Source of the DNA: Lachnospiraceae bacterium
GTDB taxonomy: Bacteria > Bacillota_A > Clostridia > Lachnospirales > Lachnospiraceae
NCBI GenBank assembly: GCA_017482005.1
Contig: JAFUOI010000002.1
Span: 1-64,000, forward strand
Length of the DNA stretch: 64,000 bases
Reading direction: 5' to 3'
Of the stretch, positions 38,952-47,199 are shown in pieces. The position numbers and the translations under genes were made by a program. Below the pieces are notes generated by a model. The model was not told the origin of the DNA. It did not search any database and was given only the letters and a program-made list of their open reading frames with translations. Position 1 is the stretch's first letter. Each line of letters opens with the position of its first letter.

Positions 38952-39353
38952 TCAGTCACACGGATTTTCAATCCCGGAATCCTCCGCCAAATGCGTCAGA
39001 TAACGCTCCGGATTTTCCCTCATCTTCATAAATGTGTCAAACGCAAGCAAAACCATAGACGTCTGATTTCCCTTTGTCTTACTCGTATCCATATCCAGCT
39101 TTGTCTTAAATCCGTCCATCTGCCAAACCAAAATATCTACTATCGTATATCCGCAAATCTTTACCTCGCACGGAAAATCCTTTTTCACCAAATACATTAC
39201 GTATTCCTTATATACATCATCATTTTTTAAAAAAGCATCCCAAATCCGGGCAAAAAATTCTTCTCCCAGTCCGCATGCTTTACACGCATCTTCCGTCACC
39301 TGCTTTATCTGCTCCCGGGTAATGATAATTTTTCCGTTTCCATTGTCGCTCAT
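38952..39353 (-). CDS. Hypothetical protein (133 residues)
   Basis: Not recognised. Soluble, mixed helix/strand, with two cysteines close together near the N-terminus (DACKACGLG), one in FPCEVKICGYTIVD, and a Cys near the end. The start is the ATG at 39351-39353 behind GGAGGAAAAAC, which rejects a longer frame. It lies upstream of the family A gene on the same strand and could share its transcript. Confidence 0.7.
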   Translation of the reverse strand: MSDNGNGKIIITREQIKQVTEDACKACGLGEEFFARIWDAFLKNDDVYKEYVMYLVKKDFPCEVKICGYTIVDILVWQMDGFKTKLDMDTSKTKGNQTSMVLLAFDTFMKMRENPERYLTHLAEDSGIENPCD

Positions 39354-39458
39354 GTTTTTCCTCCTGCAATCCAAACACCATTTTCCACATCATAACATAG
39401 TTTTCTTTCTTTTGGAAATGATAGTTTTGGGAGTATTGTTTATGCATACTCCTTGTCA

Positions 39459-39595
39459 GGCAGTGAATATCCGTACGCAGACCCGTTCTCACTCGATGAA
39501 AAACGTAGCGGTACTACGGGATTTTCTACGCTACGTTTGAAAATCCAAGTGCCGACGTTTTTCAACGGTCTGCGTAAGGATATTGATATCTGCCA
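39459..39595. repeat. Structured palindromic element P4 (137 bp)
   Basis: Fills much of the 270-bp gap between divergent small genes. Outer ends pair (GGCAG...CTGCC; AATATCC, ACGCAGAC and their complements), a second 10-bp stem TGAAAAACGT/ACGTTTTTCA lies inside, and ACGTAGCG/CGCTACGT can pair in the centre. The core ACGTAGCGGTACTA...CCGACG is shared with P2 and P3 near the Rhs locus, although the outer stems differ in sequence. A separate small hairpin (GGAGTAT...ATACTCC) lies at about 39,430-39,452. Confidence 0.7.
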
Positions 39596-39647
39596 AGTTC
39601 TAACAATAGCAATAGATCACAAAGATTTTCAAAAGGAGGTATTTAAA

Positions 39648-40082
39648 ATGACACACAAAGATTCCATCAAATTACTGCGCGAATGTGAGGCCGGATGCAC
39701 CATGGGCATCTCTTCCATCGACGAGATATTAGACAAAGTACGTGATGATAACTATGTGAAAATTCTTCAGGAAAGTAAGGATCATCACGACAAACTAAAA
39801 AATGAAATCCACGATCTGCTCATACAGGCCGGCAGTGATGACAAGGAACCTTCCATGATGGCCGAAAGCATGGCTTCGTTAAAAACCATGTTTAAAATGC
39901 AGATGAACGAATCCGATCAGACAGCGGCAGATTTGATTGTATCCGGCTGCCAGATGGGAATCCGTTCCCTGCACAAATATAAAAACAAATACGAAAATGC
40001 CGGACATACTGCCACTGACATCTGCAACCGGCTGCTCGATATTGAAGATGAACTCTGTCATAAAAGCTTCGACTACCTGTAA
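39648..40082 (+). CDS. Small helical protein, possibly ferritin-like (DUF2383-like)
   Basis: 144 residues, predicted almost wholly helical: MTHKDSIKLLRECEAGCTMG, then IDEILDKVRDDNYVKIL and DHHDKLKNEIHDLL. The Glu/His spacing in four helices hints at a ferritin-like bundle such as DUF2383, but metal ligands were not confirmed. The start is the ATG at 39648 behind AAAAGGAGG; the longer open frame upstream runs through element P4 and is not real. Plus strand, unlike most genes here. Confidence 0.7.
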   Translation: MTHKDSIKLLRECEAGCTMGISSIDEILDKVRDDNYVKILQESKDHHDKLKNEIHDLLIQAGSDDKEPSMMAESMASLKTMFKMQMNESDQTAADLIVSGCQMGIRSLHKYKNKYENAGHTATDICNRLLDIEDELCHKSFDYL

Positions 40083-40095
40083 TCGCTATATTCGT

Positions 40096-40124
40096 TTGTA
40101 AAAAAACGTTGTATATGTTATATT
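40096..40124 (+). promoter_or_regulatory. Promoter for the family B copy 2 gene
   Basis: TTGTAA, 17-nt spacer, TATATT, ending 30 nt before the ATG at 40154. Confidence 0.55.
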
Positions 40125-40153
40125 CAAAGGAAGAAAAAATGCGAGGTTAGTCT

Positions 40154-41737
40154 ATGGCAACACTAATGAAAAAATTTCGGATTCCGCTGACAGTTCTTTT
40201 CGGAATTCTTCATATATTAATTGTTAAAAACAGAGACAAGGTTACATTTACAATGCCCGAAGAACCGAGACTTTATGTTTATGGTCTTATTATCGGGGCA
40301 ATTGTATTCTGCTTTCTGTTTTATTATATTTTCTTTACTGTTTTGCAAAAACTGACAGAATGTGATTCTGCGTTTTTATCTTACTTCAAATACTTTGCAG
40401 GTTATTTTGCATTTATGGCTATTTTCTGGTTGCTTACATGGCCGGGAATATTTAAAGGCGATGAGTTTTATGTCATAAACGGGGCAAAAAATTTTTTACT
40501 CTCTCCTGCACAGACAGGATTGACCAGTACCTTTTATATTATTTCACTTTTATTTTTCCCTTCCATGGCAACCATCACCTTGCTGCAGCTTTTAATTATC
40601 TGCTCCATCTTTGCAGTTATTATGCACGATATGTCAGAATTAATCGCAGGCAGACGACGGATTATTCTCTATCTTCCGTTTCTGCTTCTTTCGGTCATCG
40701 ACGGAAATCTGTTTACACTGCGTGCCACCCTTGTCAGCTGGATTTTTCTGTTTGTTATCTGCAAGCTTTACTACCTGGTACGCACGAATACATTTTCCAT
40801 GAAGTATGCATGGCTCCTTGCCATTCTTTCCGGTCTTCTGATTGCATGGAGAACCGAATATATTTATATGATTGTACTTCTCCCTTTTACACTTTGGTTC
40901 CTCAAAAAAATCAACCTAAAACGGGCGTTTCTGCTCTGCCTTATATGCTTTGCCAGCTACAGCCTGTTCCAGATTCCTAATAAGATTGCTGCAAACGGAA
41001 GCAACAAATACCCGATTTCACTTGTGCTGAATCCGATTGCCAATCTTTTTACGGAAGTGGAGACCTTAAAAGGACCTTGTGTATACGATGATGTCATGGA
41101 AATCAACGAACTGGTGGATGCTGCTTTGCTCCGCCAAAGCGCATCGGTTCGAAACATCAGCCAATACTGGAACATTCCGGACGTGTTGCCAAAGGAACAA
41201 CTCAACTCTTTCATGAAGGCTTCCCTGCGGCTGATTATTTACAATCCGGATAAGTTTCTGAAATACCGCTGGCAGACCTTTGCATACACAAACGGTCTCT
41301 ATCCGGACCGCATCAATCATCCTTGCGGAACGGTCGACAGCATCAATAAATTGATTTACTACGATATGGATTACAAAAACATGTTTGTCTTCATGAATCC
41401 GCCCCTCGGTCAACAGCTTCGCGAGAAAACAATCTCTGTTCTTGCCTGCCGGATTTATCAACAGGACGCCATAAAAACAACAGCCCTGCTTCCGGTATTT
41501 TACAACTGTATTCCGGTAATGATATGTATGCTTGTATTGTTTGTGCTGGCATGCTGTAAAAAGGATAAATTAACTGCCATGCTGGTTCTTATGACAAGTG
41601 TACAGGTGATACTTATCTTCCTGACCGCGCCGGCGATGTTTTTCATGTATTATTTCTGTTTCTATTTGAACGGTTATTTTTTGACAGCGTTAGCTCTTGC
41701 TAACCGCAAAACACACAGCCCTTTAACCAAAGACTAA
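40154..41737 (+). CDS. Polytopic membrane protein, GT-C-like (family B, copy 2)
   Basis: 527 residues, about 12 membrane segments. Shares WPGI(F/W)..DEF near residue 96, LTSTFYIISLLFF, and WRTEYIYMIVLLPF with the 17.3-18.8 kb protein, so the two are paralogues. The acidic DEF loop just outside an early helix is the best candidate for an active site. GCGAGG is at normal distance from the ATG. Plus strand, own promoter and terminator. Function unknown; its proximity to the family A copy repeats the A+B pairing seen at 14.7-18.8 kb. Confidence 0.68.
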   Translation: MATLMKKFRIPLTVLFGILHILIVKNRDKVTFTMPEEPRLYVYGLIIGAIVFCFLFYYIFFTVLQKLTECDSAFLSYFKYFAGYFAFMAIFWLLTWPGIFKGDEFYVINGAKNFLLSPAQTGLTSTFYIISLLFFPSMATITLLQLLIICSIFAVIMHDMSELIAGRRRIILYLPFLLLSVIDGNLFTLRATLVSWIFLFVICKLYYLVRTNTFSMKYAWLLAILSGLLIAWRTEYIYMIVLLPFTLWFLKKINLKRAFLLCLICFASYSLFQIPNKIAANGSNKYPISLVLNPIANLFTEVETLKGPCVYDDVMEINELVDAALLRQSASVRNISQYWNIPDVLPKEQLNSFMKASLRLIIYNPDKFLKYRWQTFAYTNGLYPDRINHPCGTVDSINKLIYYDMDYKNMFVFMNPPLGQQLREKTISVLACRIYQQDAIKTTALLPVFYNCIPVMICMLVLFVLACCKKDKLTAMLVLMTSVQVILIFLTAPAMFFMYYFCFYLNGYFLTALALANRKTHSPLTKD

Positions 41738-41781
41738 ACAAAAAACAATTCATTATAAAAACAAACAAATTTTCAACTCAA

Positions 41782-41813
41782 AAATGCCCGTCTGTAAAAT
41801 CAGACGGGCATTT
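41782..41813. terminator. Bidirectional terminator between the family B gene and pta
   Basis: AAATGCCCGTCTG with CAGACGGGCATTT, a 13-bp perfect stem with a 6-nt loop. It lies between convergent genes. Confidence 0.88.
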
Positions 41814-41829
41814 CTATCTGTCAATTATT

Positions 41830-42831
41830 TTAGTAAAGCTGTGCCTGTACTGCTGTAAGAGCCACAACACCTACGATATCTTCCCAGGAACAACCGCGGG
41901 AAAGATCATTGACCGGTTTTGCAATTCCCTGAAGCATCGGTCCGTACGCTTCTGCCTTACCGAGACGCTGTACTAATTTATATCCGATATTACCGCAGTC
42001 AAGGTTTGGGAACACAAGAACATTTGCTTTTCCTGCCACTTCACTGCCCGGTGCTTTTGACTTTGCAACCGCAGGTACAAGAGCGGCGTCTGTCTGAAGT
42101 TCTCCGTCAATGCAAAGGTACGGATACTGCTCTTTTGCAATCTGTGTTGCCTCCACAACCTTATCAACAAGCGGATGCTTTGCGCTTCCTTTGGTAGAAT
42201 GTGAAAGCATGGCAATCATAGGTTTCACACCTACAAGAGACTGAAAACTCTTGGCAGAAGTCTCCGCAATCGCAGCAAGTTCTTCCGCTGTCGGATCCTG
42301 ATTCAAACCGCAGTCCGCAAAAAGGAACGTACCGTCTGCTCCATACGGACAATCCGGAACATCGATAATAAAGAATCCGGATACAAGTTTTACACCCGGT
42401 GCAGTCTTCAAAATCTGAAGTGCCGGACGAAGTGTATCCGCCGTAGCGTGACACGCACCCGCCACCATTCCGTCTGCATCGTTTGCCTTAACCATCATAA
42501 CACCGAAAGTAAGATAGTCATTTAAAAGTTTCTCACGTGCCTTCTCTACCGTCATGCCTTTTGCCTTACGGGTTTCGTATAAAAGCTGCACATACTTTTC
42601 TGTCAATTCGGAAGTTTTAGGATTGACAACAACAACACCATCCAGCTCAACTTCCAGCCATCCGGCACCATCCATGATCTTTTCTTCATCTCCGACCATG
42701 ATGATATCTGCAATCCCTTCCTCGATAATGTGCGAAGCCGCAATCAATGTACGCTTATCACTTGTTTCCGGCAGAACGATTGTCTTTTTGTCTGCACGGG
42801 CCTTCTCTTTAATCTTATCAATATATGACAT
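41830..42831 (-). CDS. pta: Phosphate acetyltransferase
   Basis: Interconverts acetyl-CoA and acetyl-phosphate, the step before acetate kinase in acetate/ATP formation. 333 residues, the short form with only the PTA_PTB domain. Blocks seen include IVLPETSDKRTLIAA near residue 18, MVAGACHATADTLRPAL near 121, and LVFPNLDCGNIGYKLVQRL near 271. No ackA is adjacent on this strand; the downstream neighbour is convergent. It has its own promoter. Confidence 0.96.
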   Translation of the reverse strand: MSYIDKIKEKARADKKTIVLPETSDKRTLIAASHIIEEGIADIIMVGDEEKIMDGAGWLEVELDGVVVVNPKTSELTEKYVQLLYETRKAKGMTVEKAREKLLNDYLTFGVMMVKANDADGMVAGACHATADTLRPALQILKTAPGVKLVSGFFIIDVPDCPYGADGTFLFADCGLNQDPTAEELAAIAETSAKSFQSLVGVKPMIAMLSHSTKGSAKHPLVDKVVEATQIAKEQYPYLCIDGELQTDAALVPAVAKSKAPGSEVAGKANVLVFPNLDCGNIGYKLVQRLGKAEAYGPMLQGIAKPVNDLSRGCSWEDIVGVVALTAVQAQLY

Positions 42832-42878
42832 AGTTTTTCTCCCTTCACCCTACTACCCTATAGGGCGTTTATAGTTAT

Positions 42879-42907
42879 ATTATAATGCATGGTTTTCGCA
42901 AGCACAA
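42879..42907 (-). promoter_or_regulatory. Promoter for pta
   Basis: Minus strand TTGTGC, 17-nt spacer, TATAAT (perfect -10), about 48 nt before the pta start. A divergent promoter for tmcAL (TTGTGC, 17 nt, TATTTT at 42935-42963) is weaker. Confidence 0.7.
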
Positions 42908-43006
42908 GACAAAACCTTGTACTAAAAAATGAACATTGTGCGTTTTTCTCAAATATGTTATTTTATTATTATATAACTTTTTTGAAAAAGTATTTTGGAG
43001 GTTCGC

Positions 43007-44242
43007 ATGAAAATTGCCGGAATTATTGCAGAATACAATCCGTTTCACAACGGACATAAATATCACATTGATCAGACAAAAAAAATAACAGGCGCAGATT
43101 ATATCATTGTAGTAATGAGCGGTAATTTTACCCAACGCGGTACACCTGCCATCATGGATAAATATTCACGTGCACGCATGGCCCTTGAAAACGGTGCAGA
43201 TATGGTTCTTGAACTGCCGTCCTGCTATGCATGCGGAAGTGCAGAATATTTCGCGGATGGTGCAATTGCTCTTTTAGACAGTCTCGGCTGTGTCGACTAT
43301 GTATGCTTCGGCAGTGAATGCGGCGACATTGAACTGCTTCGTCCGATTGCCGAAATTCTTGCTACAGAGCCGGATGATTATCGCGAAATGCTCAAAGCAG
43401 AACTCAGAAACGGCGCAACATTCCCACGTGCAAGAAACCGTGCGCTGATTCACTGTATTCCGTCCTTCGCAGAAAACGAAAATATTATCGGATCACCGAA
43501 CAATATTCTCGGTATTGAATATATGAAGAGTATTATCCGTCGTCACAGCAAAATTCAACCGGTCACAATCAAGCGCACCGGCTCAGACTATCACTCCCAG
43601 CGTTTCAGCCAGCAGTACAGTTCTTCTCTTGCACTGCGCCACTCACTGGACGCACAGGGTAATCTTGACATGATACGCGGACAGGTGCCTGAAAATGTAT
43701 TTGCCATCATGCAGGAACATTTCGGCAAGACATATCCTGTCTTCCCACGTGACTTTTCCGCCATGCTCAAATACAAACTTCTGGTAGAAGAAGCAAACGG
43801 TTATACTGATTTTGTTGATATCAATGAAGATCTTTCCGACCGCATATTAAAAGTACTGTATCAGCCTTATGATTACGAGCAGATGTGCGATATTTTAAAA
43901 ACCAAAAATCTTACATATGCAAGGGTCAGCCGCCTTCTCTGCCACATTCTGTTAAATCTCCGCAAGGAAGACATGGCTGATTACAAGAGCGGCGGAACAA
44001 TCTTTTACGCGCGGGTGCTTGGTTTCCGTGATGACGGAAACGGATTACTTAAAACCATCCAGCACGACGCTTCCGTTCCTCTGATTGTCAAGACAACCGA
44101 CGGGCGGAACATTGAGTCTGAAATCGGACGCAAACAATTCGAACGGGGAATTCTTGCTTCCCACATTTATGAAAGCGTTGTTTCCACCAAATTCAGCTGT
44201 CCGATGCAGAACGAATACCAACGGCCGGTGATTACACTGTAA
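43007..44242 (+). CDS. tmcAL: tRNA(Met) cytidine acetate ligase TmcAL (YlbM)
   Basis: Forms N4-acetylcytidine at the wobble base of elongator tRNA-Met, using acetate and ATP. The nucleotidyltransferase motif NPFHNGHKYHI is near residue 11, with GNFTQRGTPAIMDKYSRARM near 40 and a C-terminal basic domain. 411 residues from the ATG at 43007, which has TTGGAGG upstream; the longer frame start is ignored. It diverges from pta; both genes touch acetate metabolism, though that may be chance. Confidence 0.94.
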   Translation: MKIAGIIAEYNPFHNGHKYHIDQTKKITGADYIIVVMSGNFTQRGTPAIMDKYSRARMALENGADMVLELPSCYACGSAEYFADGAIALLDSLGCVDYVCFGSECGDIELLRPIAEILATEPDDYREMLKAELRNGATFPRARNRALIHCIPSFAENENIIGSPNNILGIEYMKSIIRRHSKIQPVTIKRTGSDYHSQRFSQQYSSSLALRHSLDAQGNLDMIRGQVPENVFAIMQEHFGKTYPVFPRDFSAMLKYKLLVEEANGYTDFVDINEDLSDRILKVLYQPYDYEQMCDILKTKNLTYARVSRLLCHILLNLRKEDMADYKSGGTIFYARVLGFRDDGNGLLKTIQHDASVPLIVKTTDGRNIESEIGRKQFERGILASHIYESVVSTKFSCPMQNEYQRPVITL

Positions 44243-44270
44243 TAATATTCATAGAATTCAAAAACAAAAA

Positions 44271-44329
44271 GGGAGTATCGCAAAATAAGTGGTTCAAAAA
44301 CCATTTTATAAAGCGATGCTCCCTTTTTT
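44271..44329 (+). terminator. Terminator after tmcAL
   Basis: GGGAGTATCGC pairs with GCGATGCTCCC (11 bp, one G-U) around an inner hairpin TGGTT/AACCA, followed by TTTTTT. Confidence 0.88.
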
Positions 44330-44450
44330 ATTTGTTCGTACATCTAAGTCTTCTTCCAAGGTTGACCAATTTTTCCATAGTTAACCGTTCTACCACCGTT
44401 GACCGTTCTTCCACCGTTGACCGTTCTTCCACCGTTAACCGTTCTTCCAT
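44328..44450 (-). CDS. Possible 40-residue repeat peptide (VEERST hexapeptides)
   Basis: Too short for standard gene calling. From ATG at 44448-44450 to TAA at 44328-44330 the frame reads MEERLT, then VEERST twice, then VVERLT, MEKLVN and LGRRLRC. It is translated from the 18-bp tandem repeat. Another minus-strand frame gives GRTVNG repeats but no start. No convincing ribosome binding site is seen, and the stop sits in the tmcAL terminator, so it may simply be repeat DNA. Confidence 0.3.
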   Translation of the reverse strand: MEERLTVEERSTVEERSTVVERLTMEKLVNLGRRLRCTNK

Positions 44451-44470
44451 AGCTAGCCACTCTTCCAATG
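44344..44470. repeat. Seven degenerate 18-bp tandem repeats
   Basis: Units of the type TTGACCGTTCTTCCACCG, with breaks at 44362, 44381, 44399, 44417, 44435 and 44453; the second unit is 19 bp. The two central units are identical. The rest of the gap up to the DUF711 stop holds a TATTATAATGG stretch and no confident gene. Confidence 0.85.
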
Positions 44471-44630
44471 CTGGGTACCTGTCAAAAAATTAATGCCTCA
44501 GACCCAATTTCTTTGCTATTATAATGGAAATTTTTATATTTTGGAAAATCCGGACTCCCGCGGAAGTCGAAAAGCTCTTTTGGCACCGGCTCTTTTTTGA
44601 TTATTCAGAAGAAGAAACAAGTCCTATCTT

Positions 44631-45995
44631 CTAGTTCTTAAAGCTATGAATCGGTGCAGGAATGCGTCCGCCACGATTTACAAACGCATCACAGCTGAAC
44701 GGATTTACAGACATAATCGGCGCATAACCCAAAAGTCCGCCGAACTCTACCGTCTCACCGACGCCTTTTCCGATGACCGGAATAATACGGACAGCTGTCG
44801 TCTTCTGATTTACCATTCCGATTGCCATCTCATCTGCGATAATACCGGAAATGGTCGTTGCCTTTGTATCGCCCGGAATCGCAATCATATCAAGTCCCAC
44901 ACTGCATACACAGGTCATTGCTTCCAGTTTTTCAAGTGTAAGTGCTCCTGCCAATACCGCATCAATCATACCCTGGTCTTCACTGACTGGAATAAATGCT
45001 CCGCTTAAGCCACCCACATACGAAGATGCCATAACTCCGCCTTTTTTAACCTGATCATTTAAAAGTGCAAGCGCCGCCGTCGTTCCGGGTGCACCCGCAT
45101 ACTCAAGTCCGATTTCACACAAAATATCCGCTACCGAATCTCCGATTGCCGGGGTCGGTGCCAATGATAAATCTACAATACCAAAAGGAATACCGAGCAT
45201 TTTAGACGCTTCCTTTGCTACAAGCTGTCCAACCCTGGTTACCTTAAACGCCGTCTTTTTGATTGTTTCGCAAAGCACCTCAAAACTCTCGCCGCGTACC
45301 TTTTCAAGCGCCGTGCGCACAACACCCGGTCCGGAAACCCCGACATTGATAATCGCGTCCGCTTCCGTCACACCATGGAATGCACCCGCCATAAACGGAT
45401 TGTCATCCGGTGCGTTACAAAATACAACCAGCTTTGCGCATCCGAGAGAATCATCTTCCTTCGTATATTCCGCAGTTTCCTTAATAATCTCACCCATAAG
45501 TTTGACTGCATCCATATTGATACCGGTCTTGGTAGAGCCTAAATTCACTGAACTGCAAACGCGTTCCGTCGAAGCAAGTGCTTCCGGAATAGAACGGATC
45601 AGAAGCTCGTCCGCCTTTGTCATTCCTTTCGAAACAAGTGCCGAATATCCACCGATAAAGTTAACCCCTACTTCTTTTGCCACAGTATCCAGCACCTTTG
45701 CAAGCTGGGCAAAATCCGACGTAGTCTTACAGCAGGCTCCGCCCACAAGGGCAATCGGAGTCACACTGATACGTTTATTCACAATCGGAATACCGTATTC
45801 TTTCTCAATCTTATTTCCTGTTTCAATCAGTCTGTCCGTTGTTTTTCTGATCTTTTCGTATATTTTTCTTTTACAATTTTCGAGATCTGAATCAACACAA
45901 TCCAAAAGGCTGATACCGATTGTAATCGTACGGACATCCAGATTCTCTTTTTCTATCATTTCATTGGTTTCTAATACTTCGTATTGACTAATCAT
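44631..45995 (-). CDS. PFL family protein (UPF0210/DUF711)
   Basis: 454-residue protein with the fold of glycyl-radical enzymes (pyruvate formate-lyase-like), activity not established. Typical blocks are [20 protein letters not shown] near residue 24, [19 protein letters not shown] near 85, and [15 protein letters not shown] at the end. AAGGAGACAGC precedes the ATG. It is always paired with a small ACT protein, here 48 nt upstream, which suggests the ACT domain senses a ligand for it. It is the last gene of the polA-coaE-FtsA-like-MBL-ACT run. Confidence 0.9.
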   Translation of the reverse strand: MISQYEVLETNEMIEKENLDVRTITIGISLLDCVDSDLENCKRKIYEKIRKTTDRLIETGNKIEKEYGIPIVNKRISVTPIALVGGACCKTTSDFAQLAKVLDTVAKEVGVNFIGGYSALVSKGMTKADELLIRSIPEALASTERVCSSVNLGSTKTGINMDAVKLMGEIIKETAEYTKEDDSLGCAKLVVFCNAPDDNPFMAGAFHGVTEADAIINVGVSGPGVVRTALEKVRGESFEVLCETIKKTAFKVTRVGQLVAKEASKMLGIPFGIVDLSLAPTPAIGDSVADILCEIGLEYAGAPGTTAALALLNDQVKKGGVMASSYVGGLSGAFIPVSEDQGMIDAVLAGALTLEKLEAMTCVCSVGLDMIAIPGDTKATTISGIIADEMAIGMVNQKTTAVRIIPVIGKGVGETVEFGGLLGYAPIMSVNPFSCDAFVNRGGRIPAPIHSFKN

Positions 45996-46043
45996 GTCGC
46001 TGTCTCCTTGTACATATTCTGTCTTAATGATGTCATATGCACC

Positions 46044-46316
46044 TTATACTCTGTGCATCATGTCAAAGATTTCTTCTCTCTGACATTTGATGATAACACC
46101 GATTTCTTCTCCTACTGCCTTGAGGTCATCTGCCATATCGCCGAACGACTTAAGCGCATTACTGCGGTCCACCACCATCATCATATTGAAATAGTCAGCA
46201 ACAATCGTCTGTGAAATATCCAGAATATTAATCTGATTCTCTGCAAGATATGTACAAACCTTTGCAATGATTCCGACTGTGTCTTTCCCAACGACTGTAA
46301 TAATTGTTTTTTTCAT
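46044..46316 (-). CDS. ACT-domain protein (UPF0237)
   Basis: 90 residues: MKKTIITVVGKDTVGIIAKV, then a classic ACT fold (beta-alpha-beta-beta-alpha-beta). Such domains bind amino acids or similar small ligands. The ATG at 46314-46316 with AGAGGAG is used; the longer frame extends into the gap. Partner of the downstream UPF0210 gene. Confidence 0.9.
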   Translation of the reverse strand: MKKTIITVVGKDTVGIIAKVCTYLAENQINILDISQTIVADYFNMMMVVDRSNALKSFGDMADDLKAVGEEIGVIIKCQREEIFDMMHRV

Positions 46317-46392
46317 CTTTTTGTCTCCTCTTATATATATGCTAAACCTCTTGTTATCATATACGTTCATATCGCAGAATGCAAGTCTCTTT

Positions 46393-47190
46393 TCAGACTT
46401 CAATCAGTCCCGAAGGCTCGCTCCGCTCCGCCACGCGGATATCAAAATCCGAAGCCTGATACGGATTATCTCCCATGGTGATTTCAAGGCGTACCGCCTC
46501 ATGTGCCAGCTGCGGCAAATTATTTTCCCGGCTTAAATGCCCTAAAAAAACATGTTTGAGATCATCATGTACAATCTCACTTAAAAGCCTGCCCGCGCTC
46601 TCATTGGATAGATGTCCCTTTTTCCCCAGAATACGCTGCTTCAAATAATAAGGGTAAGGACCTACCTGAACCATATTCACATCATGGTTAGCCTCAAGCA
46701 ATATAGCGTCCAATCCCTTTAACTGTTCCACCAGATCGGGCGTATAATATCCCATATCCGTCGCAACCGCCACCGTACTCGCCTCATTTGACACTTTATA
46801 GCACACAGGTTCCGCCGCATCATGAGAAACCGGAATCGCCTGTATAATAAGTGACCCGATTGCTATGTTTTCATTTCTTCGAATTGCCTGAAACAACTGC
46901 CCGTCAATATCTCCCACCGACTTGGACATGGAAATTCCGGCAATAGTTCCTCTTGTGGAATATATGGGTACATCAAACTTTCTGGCAAGAACTCCGAGAC
47001 CTCCGATATGGTCTGAATGCTCATGGGTTACGAGCACCGCATCAAGATCTTTTCCGCTGACTCCAACGGCATTCAGTCCCGCTTCAATCCGCTTTCCGCT
47101 GACGCCTGCATCAATCAGAATATGTGTTGTATCATCCCCGATGTAAATGCAGTTTCCGCTGCTTCCGCTTGCAATACTAAGTAGTCTCAT
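46393..47190 (-). CDS. MBL-fold metallohydrolase (YycJ/WalJ-like)
   Basis: 265 residues with the metal motif THEHSDHIGG near residue 57 and further His/Asp ligands (PVSHDAAEP near 125, LLEANHD near 165, GHLSREN near 220). The N-terminus LLSIASGSSGNCIYI is that of the YycJ/WalJ group, linked elsewhere to cell-wall and DNA-repair coordination. It starts 9 nt after the FtsA-like gene. The substrate is unknown. Confidence 0.88.
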   Translation of the reverse strand: MRLLSIASGSSGNCIYIGDDTTHILIDAGVSGKRIEAGLNAVGVSGKDLDAVLVTHEHSDHIGGLGVLARKFDVPIYSTRGTIAGISMSKSVGDIDGQLFQAIRRNENIAIGSLIIQAIPVSHDAAEPVCYKVSNEASTVAVATDMGYYTPDLVEQLKGLDAILLEANHDVNMVQVGPYPYYLKQRILGKKGHLSNESAGRLLSEIVHDDLKHVFLGHLSRENNLPQLAHEAVRLEITMGDNPYQASDFDIRVAERSEPSGLIEV

Positions 47191-47199
47191 CTGTCTATA

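Noticed and set aside
39453..39647. Longer start for the gene at 39648
   Set aside because: The extension is translated element P4; a strong GGAGG lies directly before the internal ATG.
44524..44634. Plus-strand 36-residue ORF behind a TATAAT-like box
   Set aside because: No ribosome binding site, no similarity that I recognise, and it ends antisense to the DUF711 stop.
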